A stretch of 64,000 nucleotides of DNA from Sphingomonas sp. Root710 (GTDB taxonomy: Bacteria; Pseudomonadota; Alphaproteobacteria; Sphingomonadales; Sphingomonadaceae), in assembly GCF_001429065.1 (NCBI RefSeq), contig NZ_LMIB01000016.1, forward strand, positions 71,684 to 135,683. The letters run 5' to 3'. The notes beneath the pieces are model-generated. The model worked only from the letters and a program-made list of their open reading frames with translations, ran no database searches and was not told the origin of the DNA. Positions 53,365 to 62,767 of this stretch are shown in pieces. Each line of letters starts with the position of its first letter. Positions within the stretch are counted from its first letter, which is position 1. A program made the position numbers and the translations under genes.

Positions 53365-54633
53365 ATGAACGCCTTTGTCGACAAGACGCTTACCCGCATC
53401 GACCCCAAGATCGCCCAGGCCATCGCCGCCGAACGGGCGCGACAGAATGATCAGATCGAACTGATAGCCAGCGAGAACATCGTGTCGCCCGCCGTGCTGG
53501 AGGCGCAAGGGTCCTGCCTGACCAACAAATATGCCGAGGGATATCCGGGACGGCGCTACTATGGCGGATGCGAGCATGTCGACATCGTCGAGAGCCTGGC
53601 GATCGAACGCGCCCGGCAGCTTTTCGGCTGCTCCTTCGCCAACGTCCAGCCTCATTCCGGCGCACAGGCCAATGGCGCCGTGCTTCTGGCTCTCGCTTCG
53701 CCCGGCGACGTCATCATGGGCATGTCGCTTGCCGCGGGCGGCCACCTCACCCATGGCGCAAAACCGACGCTCTCGGGAAAATGGTTCACGCCGGTGCAAT
53801 ATGGCGTCCGTCCGGACGACGGCCGCATCGATTATGACGAGGTCGAACGGCTCGCGCTCGAACGGCGGCCCCGCATCATCATCGCGGGCGGCTCGGCCAT
53901 TCCGCGGCAGATCGACTTTGCCCGTTTCCGATCGATCGCCGATAGGATCGACGCATTGCTGATGGTGGACATGGCGCACTTCGCCGGGCTCGTCGCAGGT
54001 GGGGCGCATCCCAGTCCCTTTCCGCATGCCCATGTCGTCACGACGACGACCCACAAGACGTTGCGAGGTCCCAGAGGCGGCATGATCCTGACCAATGACG
54101 AGGGGATCGCGAAGAAGATCAATTCTGCGATTTTCCCCGGTCTCCAGGGCGGACCGCTCATGCACGTCATCGCCGCGAAGGCGGTGGCTTTCGCGGAAGC
54201 CCTGTCAGCCGATTTCAAGACCTATGCCCGGCAAGTCATCGACAACGCGAGAACGCTCGGTGACCGGTTGCTGTCGCGCGGCTATGAGCTGGTCACGGGC
54301 GGCACCGACACCCATCTCATATTGGTCGACCTCCGGCGCCAGGGGTTGAGCGGCAAGGATGCCGAGGAAAGCCTGGAGCGTGCAGGTCTCACCTGCAACA
54401 AGAACGGCATACCCTTCGACCCTCGCCCTGCCAGCATAACCTCGGGCATAAGGCTCGGTAGCCCCGCAGCCACCACCCGCGGGTTCGGTGTGGCGGAGTT
54501 CAGCGAGATAGGCGAGCTCGTCGCCGACGTGCTGGACGGTGTCGCCGCAAACGATGATATCCGGCACGAGGCCGAGCGCCGAACACGCATCGCCGTTGCG
54601 AAACTTTGCGATCGGTACCCGGTCCATCGATGA
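53365..54633 (+). CDS. glyA: Serine hydroxymethyltransferase
   Basis: 422 residues. [64 protein letters not shown], the PLP lysine [14 protein letters not shown] and the C-terminal [17 protein letters not shown] are all SHMT signatures. Interconverts glycine and serine with tetrahydrofolate. Start at MNAFVDK with GGAG five bases upstream. In line with kbl-tdh, it would channel threonine-derived glycine to serine. Genomes of this type usually hold a housekeeping glyA elsewhere; this looks like a pathway copy. Confidence 0.95.
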   Translation: MNAFVDKTLTRIDPKIAQAIAAERARQNDQIELIASENIVSPAVLEAQGSCLTNKYAEGYPGRRYYGGCEHVDIVESLAIERARQLFGCSFANVQPHSGAQANGAVLLALASPGDVIMGMSLAAGGHLTHGAKPTLSGKWFTPVQYGVRPDDGRIDYDEVERLALERRPRIIIAGGSAIPRQIDFARFRSIADRIDALLMVDMAHFAGLVAGGAHPSPFPHAHVVTTTTHKTLRGPRGGMILTNDEGIAKKINSAIFPGLQGGPLMHVIAAKAVAFAEALSADFKTYARQVIDNARTLGDRLLSRGYELVTGGTDTHLILVDLRRQGLSGKDAEESLERAGLTCNKNGIPFDPRPASITSGIRLGSPAATTRGFGVAEFSEIGELVADVLDGVAANDDIRHEAERRTRIAVAKLCDRYPVHR

Positions 54634-54639
54634 ACGAAG

Positions 54640-54667
54640 CCGGCGCCTCCCGGGAGGGAAGCGCCGG
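54640..54667. terminator. Hairpin between convergent glyA and DJ-1-like gene
   Basis: CCGGCGC, a 14-base interior with the palindrome CTCCCGGGAG, then GCGCCGG. Six bases after the glyA stop. No T-run on either strand. Confidence 0.6.
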
Positions 54668-54716
54668 TAGGCAGGGCCTCATTTAAGATATCGATCCCAG
54701 CGTTGGCGGCGGACCG

Positions 54717-55484
54717 TCAGGCAACCCGCACGGAGCGGGCAGCGGCTCTCGCATCTTTCACCATCTTGGCGGTGAAGGCGCGCACGTCGGCGACCGCTTC
54801 GGGCAGAGCCTTGTCGGGAGAGCCGGCGAAAGGCGGATCGGGATCATATTCGCCCGTCAGCTGGATCGCGCGCGCGCTCCGCTCGCCGCGAAACTGGGCG
54901 ACCAAGCGAAGCCCGAAATCAATGCCTGCGGTCACCCCGCCCGCCGTGATGCGGTTGCGATCGGTCACCACGCGTTGCGCGACCGGCGTAGCGCCCAGCA
55001 TCGGCAGAATATCGCGGAACGCCCAATGGCAGGTCGCCTGATATCCCTTCAGAAGGCCGGCCGCGGCGAGCACCAGTGAGCCGGTGCAAACGCTGGTCAC
55101 GAACCGGGCGCGCTTGCCGCGATCCGCCAGGAAAGCGAGAAAGGCCGGGTCCTGCATGGCGGCGATAGTGCCGGGCGCGCCGCCCGGCAGGAACAGCATG
55201 TCCAGATCGGCCGGAACGTCGGCCAGGCTGCTCTCCGCGAACAGGCTCATCCCGCGATCGCACACGATCTTGCCCGGTTTGGCAGCCGCGAGCTGGACGT
55301 TGGCGCCCGGCATGCTTGCCAGCGCATAATGCGGCCCGACCAGATCGAGCGCGGTCATGCCCGGGTAGAGGATCATCGCGATCTTCTCGCCGCCGCCCGG
55401 CGCTGGGGCGGCTTTCGCTTGCGTGGCGGACATCGCTGCCAGGGCCATAGCGCCGGCGGCCACTTCCCTGCGGGTCATCGTCAT
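54717..55484 (-). CDS. Exported DJ-1/PfpI (GATase1-like) family protein
   Basis: 255 residues. Begins with a twin-arginine-like leader (MTMTRREVAAGAMALAAMSATQAKA), so probably periplasmic. The fold follows: KIAMILYPGMTALDLVGPHYAL, FLPGGAPGT, and the nucleophile elbow SVCTGSLVLAAAGLL with its Cys. The LYPGMTALD opening resembles isonitrile hydratase. Family roles range from isonitrile hydration to glyoxalase III, chaperone and amidase activity; none is provable here. Faces away from an MFS gene across a repeat-bearing intergenic region. Confidence 0.87.
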   Translation of the reverse strand: MTMTRREVAAGAMALAAMSATQAKAAPAPGGGEKIAMILYPGMTALDLVGPHYALASMPGANVQLAAAKPGKIVCDRGMSLFAESSLADVPADLDMLFLPGGAPGTIAAMQDPAFLAFLADRGKRARFVTSVCTGSLVLAAAGLLKGYQATCHWAFRDILPMLGATPVAQRVVTDRNRITAGGVTAGIDFGLRLVAQFRGERSARAIQLTGEYDPDPPFAGSPDKALPEAVADVRAFTAKMVKDARAAARSVRVA

Positions 55485-55582
55485 GACGGCTCCTCACATT
55501 GCGTCGACTTCACCCGTCATGGCTGTGCCGACGGGCGCTCGCGTCCGCCTGATATGAACGCACATCGGCAGAAGGGCGATCA

Positions 55583-55593
55583 GCATTATTGCA
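55583..55593. promoter_or_regulatory. Operator-like 11-mer, left copy
   Basis: GCATTATTGCA, exact reverse complement of 55659-55669. Core TGCA-ATAA-TGC is nearly symmetric. Confidence 0.5.
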
Positions 55594-55658
55594 GGGACGC
55601 ATCCCATTTTCGTCCCCCCGCAGCTGCGTCAGCCAAGTGCGGCACAGCAACTGCTCCT

Positions 55659-55669
55659 TGCAATAATGC
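55659..55669. promoter_or_regulatory. Operator-like 11-mer, right copy
   Basis: TGCAATAATGC, inverted copy of 55583-55593, 76 bp apart. Two matched sites would suit a dimeric regulator looping or flanking the divergent promoters. Confidence 0.5.
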
Positions 55670-55750
55670 AGGTCGCGACCGCGGGCTTGTCATGTGACAC
55701 ATTGAAGGCGTCGCCAGGGGAGCGCACGCAACGGGAGGGATATTCGTGAC

Positions 55751-55762
55751 GATGACGTCATC
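55751..55762. promoter_or_regulatory. 12-bp palindrome upstream of the MFS gene
   Basis: GATGACGTCATC is perfectly symmetric and lies about 86 bp before the MFS start. A GntR-like or other dimer could bind; no regulator gene of that class is adjacent. Confidence 0.4.
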
Positions 55763-55848
55763 CTGGGGCAAGTCGCCCGCTCGATTGCCGCTTTGGGCCT
55801 GGGGCCGCCCAGGCGCGCGCGCCAGCGCCTGATGTCGCCCCAGACGCC

Positions 55849-57186
55849 ATGACCCGCATATATTCCGCGCGCCGCGAAGAAGGATTCGAAGCGGCCACCT
55901 ACCGCCTCGTCACCTGGCGGCTGCTTCCGCTCCTGATGCTATGCTATACGCTGGCCTATCTCGATCGGGTCAATGTCGGCTTTGCCAAGTTGCAGATGAT
56001 CGGCGACCTCGGCCTATCGGAAACCGCCTACGGCATCGGCGCCGGCATCTTCTTCATCGGCTATATCCTGTTCGGATTGCCCAGCAATCTTCTGCTGCAC
56101 CGGATCGGCGCGCGCCGCTGGATCGCCGGGACGCTCGTCGTCTGGGGTGTTCTCTCCGGCCTCACTGCGTTCGTAACGACTCCGGTTGAGTTCTGGGTGC
56201 TCCGCTTTCTTCTGGGTGTCGCCGAGGCCGGCTTCTATCCGGGCGTCATCCTGTATCTCACCCAGTGGTTTCCCAACCAACGCCGCGCGCGCATGACGTC
56301 GCTGTTCCAGTCGGCGATTCCGATCGCGGGGATTTTTGGCGGTCCCTTATCGGGCTGGATCATAGACCGCTTCCATAACGTCGGGCAGTTCGATGGCTGG
56401 CAATGGCTGTTCGTGATCGAGGCGCTTCCCGCCGTTTTGGTCGGTTTCGTTGTGATGCGGCTATTGACCAGCGACATCGCCTCGGCCCGCTGGCTGAGCC
56501 CGGAGCAAAAGAACCTCCTTTCTCGAAATCTCGAAAGCGCCCACGCTGCAACCGTGGTCTCGCCTCTCGCCGCGTTGCGCGACGGGCGCGCATGGCAATT
56601 GGGCATGGTGCTTTTCTGCCTGTTGTGCGGGCTCTACGCGATCAGCTTCTGGATGCCGACCCTTTTGAAGGAGAGCGGTACGCTGACGAACACGCAGATC
56701 GGCTGGCTGAGCGTTTTCCCAAATCTGCTGGCGCTGCCGACCATGTATTTTCTCTCGACGAGCTCCGATCGCCGGAATGAGCGTCGGTGGCACGTCGCCA
56801 CCGCGGCCTTCGTCGCGGCCGGCGGATTGGCGGGCAGCGTGTTGTTCGGCTCGAACGTCCTGCTCTCGCTTCTCTGTCTCTCGATCGCTTCGGCCGGCAT
56901 CGTCAGCGCCCTGCCCCTGCAATGGACCTTGTTGAATCTCGGCCGTGGCGGGGCTGCTGCGGCGGCCATCGGCCTGGTCAATTCGCTCGGAAACCTGGGC
57001 GGTGCCGTCAGCCCGCCATTCGTCGGATGGCTGAAGGACGCCACGCACAGCCTCACCCTCGGCATATATTTCATGGCGGCGCTGCTTGTCGTCGCAGGGT
57101 TGCTCGCCCTCATGATGCCGAAGCCGCCCAGCGCACGGACTACCCATCCCGATTCACAAGAAGTGGCGACGGTCGATGCGGATTGA
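55849..57186 (+). CDS. MFS transporter (anion:cation symporter-like)
   Basis: 445 residues, twelve hydrophobic segments. YLDRVNVGFAKLQM at helix 1 and GLPSNLLLHRIGARRWI in loop 2-3 are features of the ACS group (tartrate, hydroxyphenylacetate, allantoate carriers). Stop overlaps the racemase-like gene by 11 bp, so the transporter probably imports that enzyme's substrate. The frame has no better start than ATG 55849; the ribosome site is poor (GACGCC). Confidence 0.88.
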   Translation: MTRIYSARREEGFEAATYRLVTWRLLPLLMLCYTLAYLDRVNVGFAKLQMIGDLGLSETAYGIGAGIFFIGYILFGLPSNLLLHRIGARRWIAGTLVVWGVLSGLTAFVTTPVEFWVLRFLLGVAEAGFYPGVILYLTQWFPNQRRARMTSLFQSAIPIAGIFGGPLSGWIIDRFHNVGQFDGWQWLFVIEALPAVLVGFVVMRLLTSDIASARWLSPEQKNLLSRNLESAHAATVVSPLAALRDGRAWQLGMVLFCLLCGLYAISFWMPTLLKESGTLTNTQIGWLSVFPNLLALPTMYFLSTSSDRRNERRWHVATAAFVAAGGLAGSVLFGSNVLLSLLCLSIASAGIVSALPLQWTLLNLGRGGAAAAAIGLVNSLGNLGGAVSPPFVGWLKDATHSLTLGIYFMAALLVVAGLLALMMPKPPSARTTHPDSQEVATVDAD

Positions 57187-58279
57187 AAAGATCGAACTCT
57201 TCCATGTCGCGATGCCGCTGATTTCACCGTGGCGGACGGCCTATGGCGAAGATCATGTCATCGAGTCTGTGCTGGTGGCAATGCACGCGCAAGGTGAGGT
57301 CGGCTGGGGGGAGGCAGGGCCGCTTGCGACCCCCACCTACAGTCCCGAATATGCCGCGGGCGTCTTCCACACCATGAAAAGCTGGCTCGCTCCCTGCCTG
57401 ATCGGAAAGGATATACGGACCGGCCAGGAGCTCGGCGCGCTGCTGGACTGGGTCAAAGGCAATCCCTTCGCCAAGGCGGGCCTTGACATGGCTTGGTGGG
57501 ATTTGTCCGCCCGGCAGGCAGGACGCCCCCTGTGCACGCATCTCGGCGGGAGCAGCGCCCCGATCAGCGTAGGCGCCGATTTTGGCATTTGCGATTCGAT
57601 ACAGCAGCTCGTGACGAGCGTGGCGGGAGCGGTCGCCGCTGGTTTCCCGCGCGTGAAGCTGAAGATCCGCGAGGGTTGGGATCTCGCGGTCGTGCAGGCG
57701 GTGCGGCGCGAATTTCCCTCGCTCACCATGCATGTCGACTGCAACGGTGGCTATCGTCTGGATGATCGAAGGCTGTTCGAAGCGCTGGACGAACTGGGCC
57801 TCGAGATGATCGAGCAACCCCTCGCCCACGACGATCTGCTCGATCACGCCCAGCTTCAAAGCGCTCTGCAAACGCCGATCTGCCTCGACGAAAGCATCAC
57901 CGGCACGAGCAAGGCGCGCAAGGCGATCGAAATCGGCGCATGCCGGTACGTGAACATAAAGCCCGGGCGCGTCGGCGGCATGAGCAACGCGATTGCGATC
58001 CATGATCTGTGCCAGGATAAATCCATCCCGTGCTGGGTCGGCAGCATGCTGGAATCGGCTATCGGCGCATCGCAGTGCCTGGCGCTCGGTACCCTTCCGG
58101 GATTTACCTATCCCGCCGATATGTTCACGGCGGGTGTCCTCTACGCCGAGGATATCGGCAGCCCGGAGATTGGACTTTCGGCCCCGGGCACGGTCGAGCC
58201 ATCGTCGCTGCCCGGCATCGGCGTCCGCCCCGACCCGGCACGCCTTGCGGCACGCACGCTGTCGCAGGCGAGCATTTGA
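57176..58279 (+). CDS. Mandelate racemase / N-succinylamino acid racemase-like enolase
   Basis: 367 residues, enolase superfamily, muconate-lactonising subgroup. Acid/base residues in place: Lys161 and Lys163 (RVKLKIREGWD), metal ligands Asp188 (VDCNGG), Glu213 (IEQP) and Asp238 (LDES), and Lys262 (NIKPGRVGG). This set is shared by o-succinylbenzoate synthase, N-succinylamino acid racemase and dipeptide epimerase. No menaquinone genes are near, whereas an M20 deacylase lies 3 kb away, so N-acylamino acid racemisation is the preferred guess. Start overlaps the MFS stop. Confidence 0.85.
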   Translation: MRIEKIELFHVAMPLISPWRTAYGEDHVIESVLVAMHAQGEVGWGEAGPLATPTYSPEYAAGVFHTMKSWLAPCLIGKDIRTGQELGALLDWVKGNPFAKAGLDMAWWDLSARQAGRPLCTHLGGSSAPISVGADFGICDSIQQLVTSVAGAVAAGFPRVKLKIREGWDLAVVQAVRREFPSLTMHVDCNGGYRLDDRRLFEALDELGLEMIEQPLAHDDLLDHAQLQSALQTPICLDESITGTSKARKAIEIGACRYVNIKPGRVGGMSNAIAIHDLCQDKSIPCWVGSMLESAIGASQCLALGTLPGFTYPADMFTAGVLYAEDIGSPEIGLSAPGTVEPSSLPGIGVRPDPARLAARTLSQASI

Positions 58280-58330
58280 CGGTCGTCACCCGGTTCGACT
58301 GAAATCGATTAGGATGTGAGTGGGTGGCGC

Positions 58331-59212
58331 ATGCCTCCGCTCGAGATGGAGCAAATAGTGGAATCCAGGCTTCGTAATCTTGACCATATCGTGCTGGCAG
58401 TCCGCGACCTGGAGGCCGCGGCCAGCTTTTTCGAACGACTGGGCTTTCAGATCGGTGCACGCAATCGCCATCCCTGGGGAACGGAGAACCGGCTTATTCA
58501 GTTCGACGGTTCCTTCATCGAGCTCATCACAATTGGGTCCGACCCGTCGAAAATCCCGCCGCATGGCGCAGGGCAATTCAGTTTCGGCGCCTTCGTGCGC
58601 GATTATCTTGGCCAGCGCGAGGGTATCGCGATGCTGGTGCTGACCAGTGACGACGCCATCGCCGATGCAGGACGCTTCGACCGAGCCGGAATCGGCAGCT
58701 TCGACCCCTTCTACTTCGAACGCATGGGACGCCGTCCCGATGGCAGCGCAGCGCTTGTAGCGTTCACGCTCGCCTTCGCTACGAACGCGAATGCCCCACT
58801 CGCGGCATTTTTCGTATGCCAGCATCATTTTCCGAGAAACTTTTGGAATCCCGCCTTCCAGCGGCACTCCAATGGTGGCCGATCGATCCTGTCCGTCGAG
58901 ATGGCGGTGCCTGACCCGTCGATCCATGCGGCTTTTTTGTCCGATTTCACGGGAAGGCCGGCCGCGCGCGAGGCGCGCGAGTTGCACTTCCAACTGGGCA
59001 ATGGCTGCTTGCGCGTGGCCGCGGATGCCGTTCGGGGCGCCATTCCGCGCCATCACGCAGTCTCGATCGAAATGCCGGATATCGCTAGCTTCGTTGCCCG
59101 CCTCAACGCCGAGGGCATAGCCTATGACGCGATCGAGGATGGCGTGTGCCTGCCGGCGGAAAGGAACTTCGGGACCGAGCTCCGCTTCCGGCGCAAAGCA
59201 GCGGATCGCTGA
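58331..59212 (+). CDS. VOC/glyoxalase-like family protein
   Basis: About 293 residues. The N-terminal module LRNLDHIVLAVRDLEAAASFFERLGFQIG is a clear vicinal-oxygen-chelate signature; a second, weaker module lies in the C-terminal half (SVEMAVPDPS to AEGIAYDAIEDGVCLP), as in Glyoxalase_3-type proteins. Possible lyase, dioxygenase or isomerase. The start is uncertain among GTG 58316, ATG 58331 and ATG 58346; none has a good ribosome site. Co-oriented with the racemase-like gene and about 50 bp after it. Confidence 0.8.
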   Translation: MPPLEMEQIVESRLRNLDHIVLAVRDLEAAASFFERLGFQIGARNRHPWGTENRLIQFDGSFIELITIGSDPSKIPPHGAGQFSFGAFVRDYLGQREGIAMLVLTSDDAIADAGRFDRAGIGSFDPFYFERMGRRPDGSAALVAFTLAFATNANAPLAAFFVCQHHFPRNFWNPAFQRHSNGGRSILSVEMAVPDPSIHAAFLSDFTGRPAAREARELHFQLGNGCLRVAADAVRGAIPRHHAVSIEMPDIASFVARLNAEGIAYDAIEDGVCLPAERNFGTELRFRRKAADR

Positions 59213-59247
59213 CTGGCCCAGGCTTCACTGCCTGAAGCGGGCAAAGG

Positions 59248-60177
59248 TCATCCGAAAAGATATCGCCCATTCTTGCGGAAGTCGGTGTTGAGAAAATCGA
59301 GCAGCATGCGGGTGCGGCGGGAGCTGTTGGTTTCCTCATGCGAAACGACCCAAAGCTCGCCGCGATCGGCGAGTTCCATCGGCATCTCGACCAGATCGGA
59401 ATAATGGTGGCGATAGAAGGACGGCAGAAGGCCGATGCCGATGCCCGCGCGCACCGCGATCACGTAAACCGAGATCGAACTGGTGCGCAGTTTGATGAGA
59501 TCCATCGCCTGCACCGCCTCCATCAGCGAAGCACTCCAGCGCTGGATGACATGCGTGTCATATTGCAGAAAATGGTGGCGTCCGATCTCCTCGATATCGC
59601 TCAGCATCCCATAGGTCGCGACATATTCCTCGCTGGCGAACAACCGAAAGCTGACAAAGCCCATCCGGCTTCCCACCAGGCGCGGTTCGGTGGGGCGGTG
59701 CCATCCGATTGCGACATCGATGCCGCTGGTCAGCAGATCATATTCGCCGTGGCTCGGGATGATTTCCAGATTGATGTCGGGGTTGTCCCGGCAAAATTCT
59801 GCCAGGCGGGTGGTCAGCCACAGGTTCGCGAGACCTTCGGTCACGGAGAGTTTGACGGTACCGCTGGGGCGGACATCGAGGGCGCGAACGCGATCGTTTA
59901 TTTCCTGCGTCAATTGTTCGACCGCGACGGCGCGTTCGAAAATTTCGGAGCCCGGACTCGTCAACCGAAACTCTTGACCGAACCGCTCGAGCAATTTGGT
60001 GCCGAGCGTCTCTTCCATTCTTCTAAACCGGCGTGCAACCGTGGTTTGGTTGGTCCTTAGGATACGGGCCGCCCCCTGGAAGTGCCCGCCGCGCACGACG
60101 GCCAGGAAAAGCCGAAGATCGTCCCACGCCTTGATCCCGTATTCAGACGGGAGTGGAGGTCTCCGATCGTCTGCCAC
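59248..60177 (-). CDS. LysR family transcriptional regulator
   Basis: 309 residues from a GTG at 60177. HTH: WDDLRLFLAVVRGGHFQGAARILRTNQTTVARRFRRMEETLG; effector domain RPSGTVKLSVTEGLANLWL, PRLVGSRMG. Belongs to the LysR branch with a Val-Ala-Arg-Arg recognition helix that is usually autogenous or controls nearby oxidoreductases. Convergent with the VOC gene and 53 bp upstream of, and co-oriented with, the MHS transporter's end. Its targets are not evident. Confidence 0.9.
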   Translation of the reverse strand: MADDRRPPLPSEYGIKAWDDLRLFLAVVRGGHFQGAARILRTNQTTVARRFRRMEETLGTKLLERFGQEFRLTSPGSEIFERAVAVEQLTQEINDRVRALDVRPSGTVKLSVTEGLANLWLTTRLAEFCRDNPDINLEIIPSHGEYDLLTSGIDVAIGWHRPTEPRLVGSRMGFVSFRLFASEEYVATYGMLSDIEEIGRHHFLQYDTHVIQRWSASLMEAVQAMDLIKLRTSSISVYVIAVRAGIGIGLLPSFYRHHYSDLVEMPMELADRGELWVVSHEETNSSRRTRMLLDFLNTDFRKNGRYLFG

Positions 60178-60230
60178 CAGCTACGTGTCCATCCGCAATG
60201 ACTGGCCCTTCTCGCCCTGAGGCAGCTAGG

Positions 60231-61502
60231 CTAAACTCGAGCCATCCCGCGATCAAGCGCGTTCATACGGCGACACAGCAGGAGCGACGCGAGGCTGACC
60301 GCGCCGGCAAACACGACATAATAGCTGGGCGCGTGGATCGATCCGGTCATGGTGATCAATAAAACGAAGATCATTTGCGCGAAGCCGCCGCCGGTGGTGA
60401 CCGCCACATTATAGGAGATGGCGAGACCCAGAGACCGGTTACGCGTATCGAAAAGCTCCGCCAGGATCGCGGGCAAAGGCCCGACATACATCGCCGTGGC
60501 AATCGACAGGGCGAGCTGACAAAGCAGGATCGTGCTCTCGTCAGGGCTGGCGATCATCAGCGCGAAGACCGGGTAGGTTATCAGGATCACGGCAGCCGCG
60601 GCCAGGATACCGTGGCGTAGCGCGCCGATGCGATCGGCGATCATCCCCGCGATGGGGGCTACGACCAGCAACGTGCCCCCCGAAATCACCGCTGTCGTAT
60701 AGGCGATTGCGGGCCCTGCGCCGAGCGAAGTTTGGGCGAAGGTCGGCACATAGACGAGAAAGTAGATCGTCACCGTGCATGCCAGCACAGCGCCGGCGCC
60801 CATGGCGCATCGCCCGAGAAACGGCGCTAGCCTGAAATGTTCCTTCGTCGACGACTCCGCTTCAGCGGCCAGGAATTCGCTGGTCTCGTCGGCGTTGCGC
60901 CGGATGATGTAGACGATGGGGCCCAGCATCGCGCCGATCACGAACGGCACGCGCCAGCCCCATTCGACGAACTCGGCATCCGACATGAGCGAGCTTAGCG
61001 TCAGGCCGACCAGCGCGGCCGACAACATGCCGAGCCCCTGGCTGGCGAACTGCAAGCTCGAATAAAGCGCCCGGCGGCCTTCCGACTGTTCGGCCAGATA
61101 GGCGGCGGCGCTGCCGAATTCACCGCCTACCGAAAAACCCTGCATCAGGCGCGCGACGAGCAACATGATCGGGGCGATCATGCCGATCGTTTCAAAAGAG
61201 GGGAGCAGGGCGATGATGGCCGTGCCGAGGAACATCAGCGCGCTGGCATAGACGAGCGCAGTACGGCGCCCCACGCGATCAGCGATCCTGCCGAGGACGA
61301 TGGCGCCGAGCGGACGTGCCACGAACGACAAGCCAAATGTGCCATAGGCGAGGAGCAACGAACTGGCGTTGTCCGATGCGGGAAAGAAGTTCGCGGCGAT
61401 CGCCTTTACGAAATAGGCGTAAACCAGAATGTCGAACCACTCCACGGCATTGCCGAGAATGGCCGCGGCCACATTACGATTTCGCCGCGAGCGCGAATTC
61501 AT
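60231..61502 (-). CDS. MFS transporter, metabolite:H+ symporter (MHS) family
   Basis: 423 residues. VEWFDILVYAYFVKAIAANFFP, PLGAIVLGRIADRVGRRTAL and the long loop before FVEWGWRVPFVIGA are MHS/ProP/alpha-ketoglutarate permease features. Proton-driven uptake of an organic acid or amino-acid derivative. Start ATG 61502 overlaps the M20 stop (ATGA), so deacylase and transporter are one unit; importing the N-acylated substrate or exporting a product is plausible. An earlier Met at 61559 lies inside the M20 gene. Confidence 0.9.
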   Translation of the reverse strand: MNSRSRRNRNVAAAILGNAVEWFDILVYAYFVKAIAANFFPASDNASSLLLAYGTFGLSFVARPLGAIVLGRIADRVGRRTALVYASALMFLGTAIIALLPSFETIGMIAPIMLLVARLMQGFSVGGEFGSAAAYLAEQSEGRRALYSSLQFASQGLGMLSAALVGLTLSSLMSDAEFVEWGWRVPFVIGAMLGPIVYIIRRNADETSEFLAAEAESSTKEHFRLAPFLGRCAMGAGAVLACTVTIYFLVYVPTFAQTSLGAGPAIAYTTAVISGGTLLVVAPIAGMIADRIGALRHGILAAAAVILITYPVFALMIASPDESTILLCQLALSIATAMYVGPLPAILAELFDTRNRSLGLAISYNVAVTTGGGFAQMIFVLLITMTGSIHAPSYYVVFAGAVSLASLLLCRRMNALDRGMARV

Positions 61503-62701
61503 GCGACAGTCGCGGGCTGACGCATCAGCGCGAACAGCCTGTCCAGAAAGCGCATGCATTTCTCAATTTCGGAAATCTCCACGAACTCGTCCGGCTGGTG
61601 TCCCTGATCCATCGATCCAGGTCCACAAATAACGGTGGGGAACCCCGCCGCCTGAAACTGTCCGGCTTCCGCACCATAGGACGCCGTCAACATTCCGCCA
61701 TTGTCGCCATTGGCGGCACGCACCATCCGCTCGGCTTCCCCTGCGCGGATGAACGACAGTGGCGGGACTGAAGCCCCCGCCTTCACGACGATGGTTGCTG
61801 TGGGATACGCCTTGCGCAGCGCCTCCACCTCGGCTTGGAAGGGGCGCAGAATCTCGTCGGGTGACTCGCCGGGCAAACAGCGCAGATCGAACACGAAGTC
61901 GGCTTCGGTGGCGAGGATGTTTGCGGCCGTCCCCCCTTTCATCGTCCCGACGGTCAATGTCGTGAAAGGTGGCTCGAACGCCGCATCCTGCGGACCATCC
62001 TTTGCCAGCGTGTCGGCAATATTCATGAGCACACCCATCAGCCGGATCGCCAGCGCGTTGGCGGAAACCCCCTGATGCACGGCGCTGGAATGGGCGGCAA
62101 CACCCGTTACGCCAACATTGAACAAATGCATGCTCTTATGGCTTCCGACGATCCGCATCCGTGACGGTTCGCCGATGATCGCCACCGCCGGCGCCTCCAC
62201 TTTGGAAACGAGCCGCTCGATCAGACGTGGCGCGCCGAGACAGCCGATCTCCTCGTCATAGCTGAACGCCAGATAGATCGGCCGTGCCAGCAAATCGAGG
62301 TCGGCATATTCCAGCGCCGCCAGCACGCAGGCGATGAACGATTTCATGTCTGCCGTTCCGCGGCCATAAAGTTTGTCTTCATGACGCGTCAGGGAGAAGG
62401 GATCAGTGGTCCACGGCTGGTCTGCGGTCGGAACGACGTCGGTATGCCCCGAAAGGATGACGCCGTCCGGCTTTGCCGGGCCTGTCATCGCGAACAGATT
62501 TGCCTTTTCCCCTGTGTCGTCCAGCAGGATCTCAGCTGAAATCCCCCGCTCATTCAGGAGCGTTTCAATATAGCGGATCAACGCAAGGTTACTGTTGCTC
62601 GAAACCGTGTCAAAGGCAATCAAGTCAGCCAATATTTCAATGGCGCGTGCAGACGCCTCGGGTGCACTAACGTCGTCTGTCACGTTTGAGCCCTTAATCA
62701 T
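61499..62701 (-). CDS. M20 family metallo-deacylase (acetylornithine deacetylase-like)
   Basis: 400 residues. LSGHTDVVP (His86, Asp88), GRGTADMK (Asp118), SYDEEIGCLGA (Glu150-Glu151) and SYGAEAGQFQ are the dinuclear zinc and catalytic motifs of ArgE/DapE-type enzymes. Removes an acyl group from an N-acylated amino acid. ATG 62701 has no ribosome site and lies 17 bp from a strong hairpin; a GTG at 62683 has AAGGG about eight bases before it and may be the true start. Couples with the MHS transporter. Could be true ArgE, but the arginine genes are absent here. Confidence 0.87.
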   Translation of the reverse strand: MIKGSNVTDDVSAPEASARAIEILADLIAFDTVSSNSNLALIRYIETLLNERGISAEILLDDTGEKANLFAMTGPAKPDGVILSGHTDVVPTADQPWTTDPFSLTRHEDKLYGRGTADMKSFIACVLAALEYADLDLLARPIYLAFSYDEEIGCLGAPRLIERLVSKVEAPAVAIIGEPSRMRIVGSHKSMHLFNVGVTGVAAHSSAVHQGVSANALAIRLMGVLMNIADTLAKDGPQDAAFEPPFTTLTVGTMKGGTAANILATEADFVFDLRCLPGESPDEILRPFQAEVEALRKAYPTATIVVKAGASVPPLSFIRAGEAERMVRAANGDNGGMLTASYGAEAGQFQAAGFPTVICGPGSMDQGHQPDEFVEISEIEKCMRFLDRLFALMRQPATVA

Positions 62702-62717
62702 CGAATATGGTAAAGTT

Positions 62718-62756
62718 GTTGTGGGCGGAGCCTATGATCAGGCGCCCGCCCACAAC
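62718..62756 (-). terminator. Hairpin between the TBDR and the M20 gene
   Basis: GTTGTGGGCGG pairs with CCGCCCACAAC, and an inner GCCT/AGGC stem extends it. Lies 12 bp after the TBDR stop and 17 bp before the M20 ATG, both on the minus strand. No T-run. May be a terminator of the receptor mRNA or an attenuator limiting read-through. Confidence 0.6.
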
Positions 62757-62767
62757 ATTGTCCAGCG

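Larger units (their letters stand above)
55485..55848. other. Divergent intergenic region with operator-like repeats
   Basis: 364 bp between the divergent DJ-1-like and MFS starts. Holds an inverted pair of 11-mers (55583-55593 and 55659-55669) and a 12-bp palindrome (55751-55762). No small gene supported. Confidence 0.6.
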
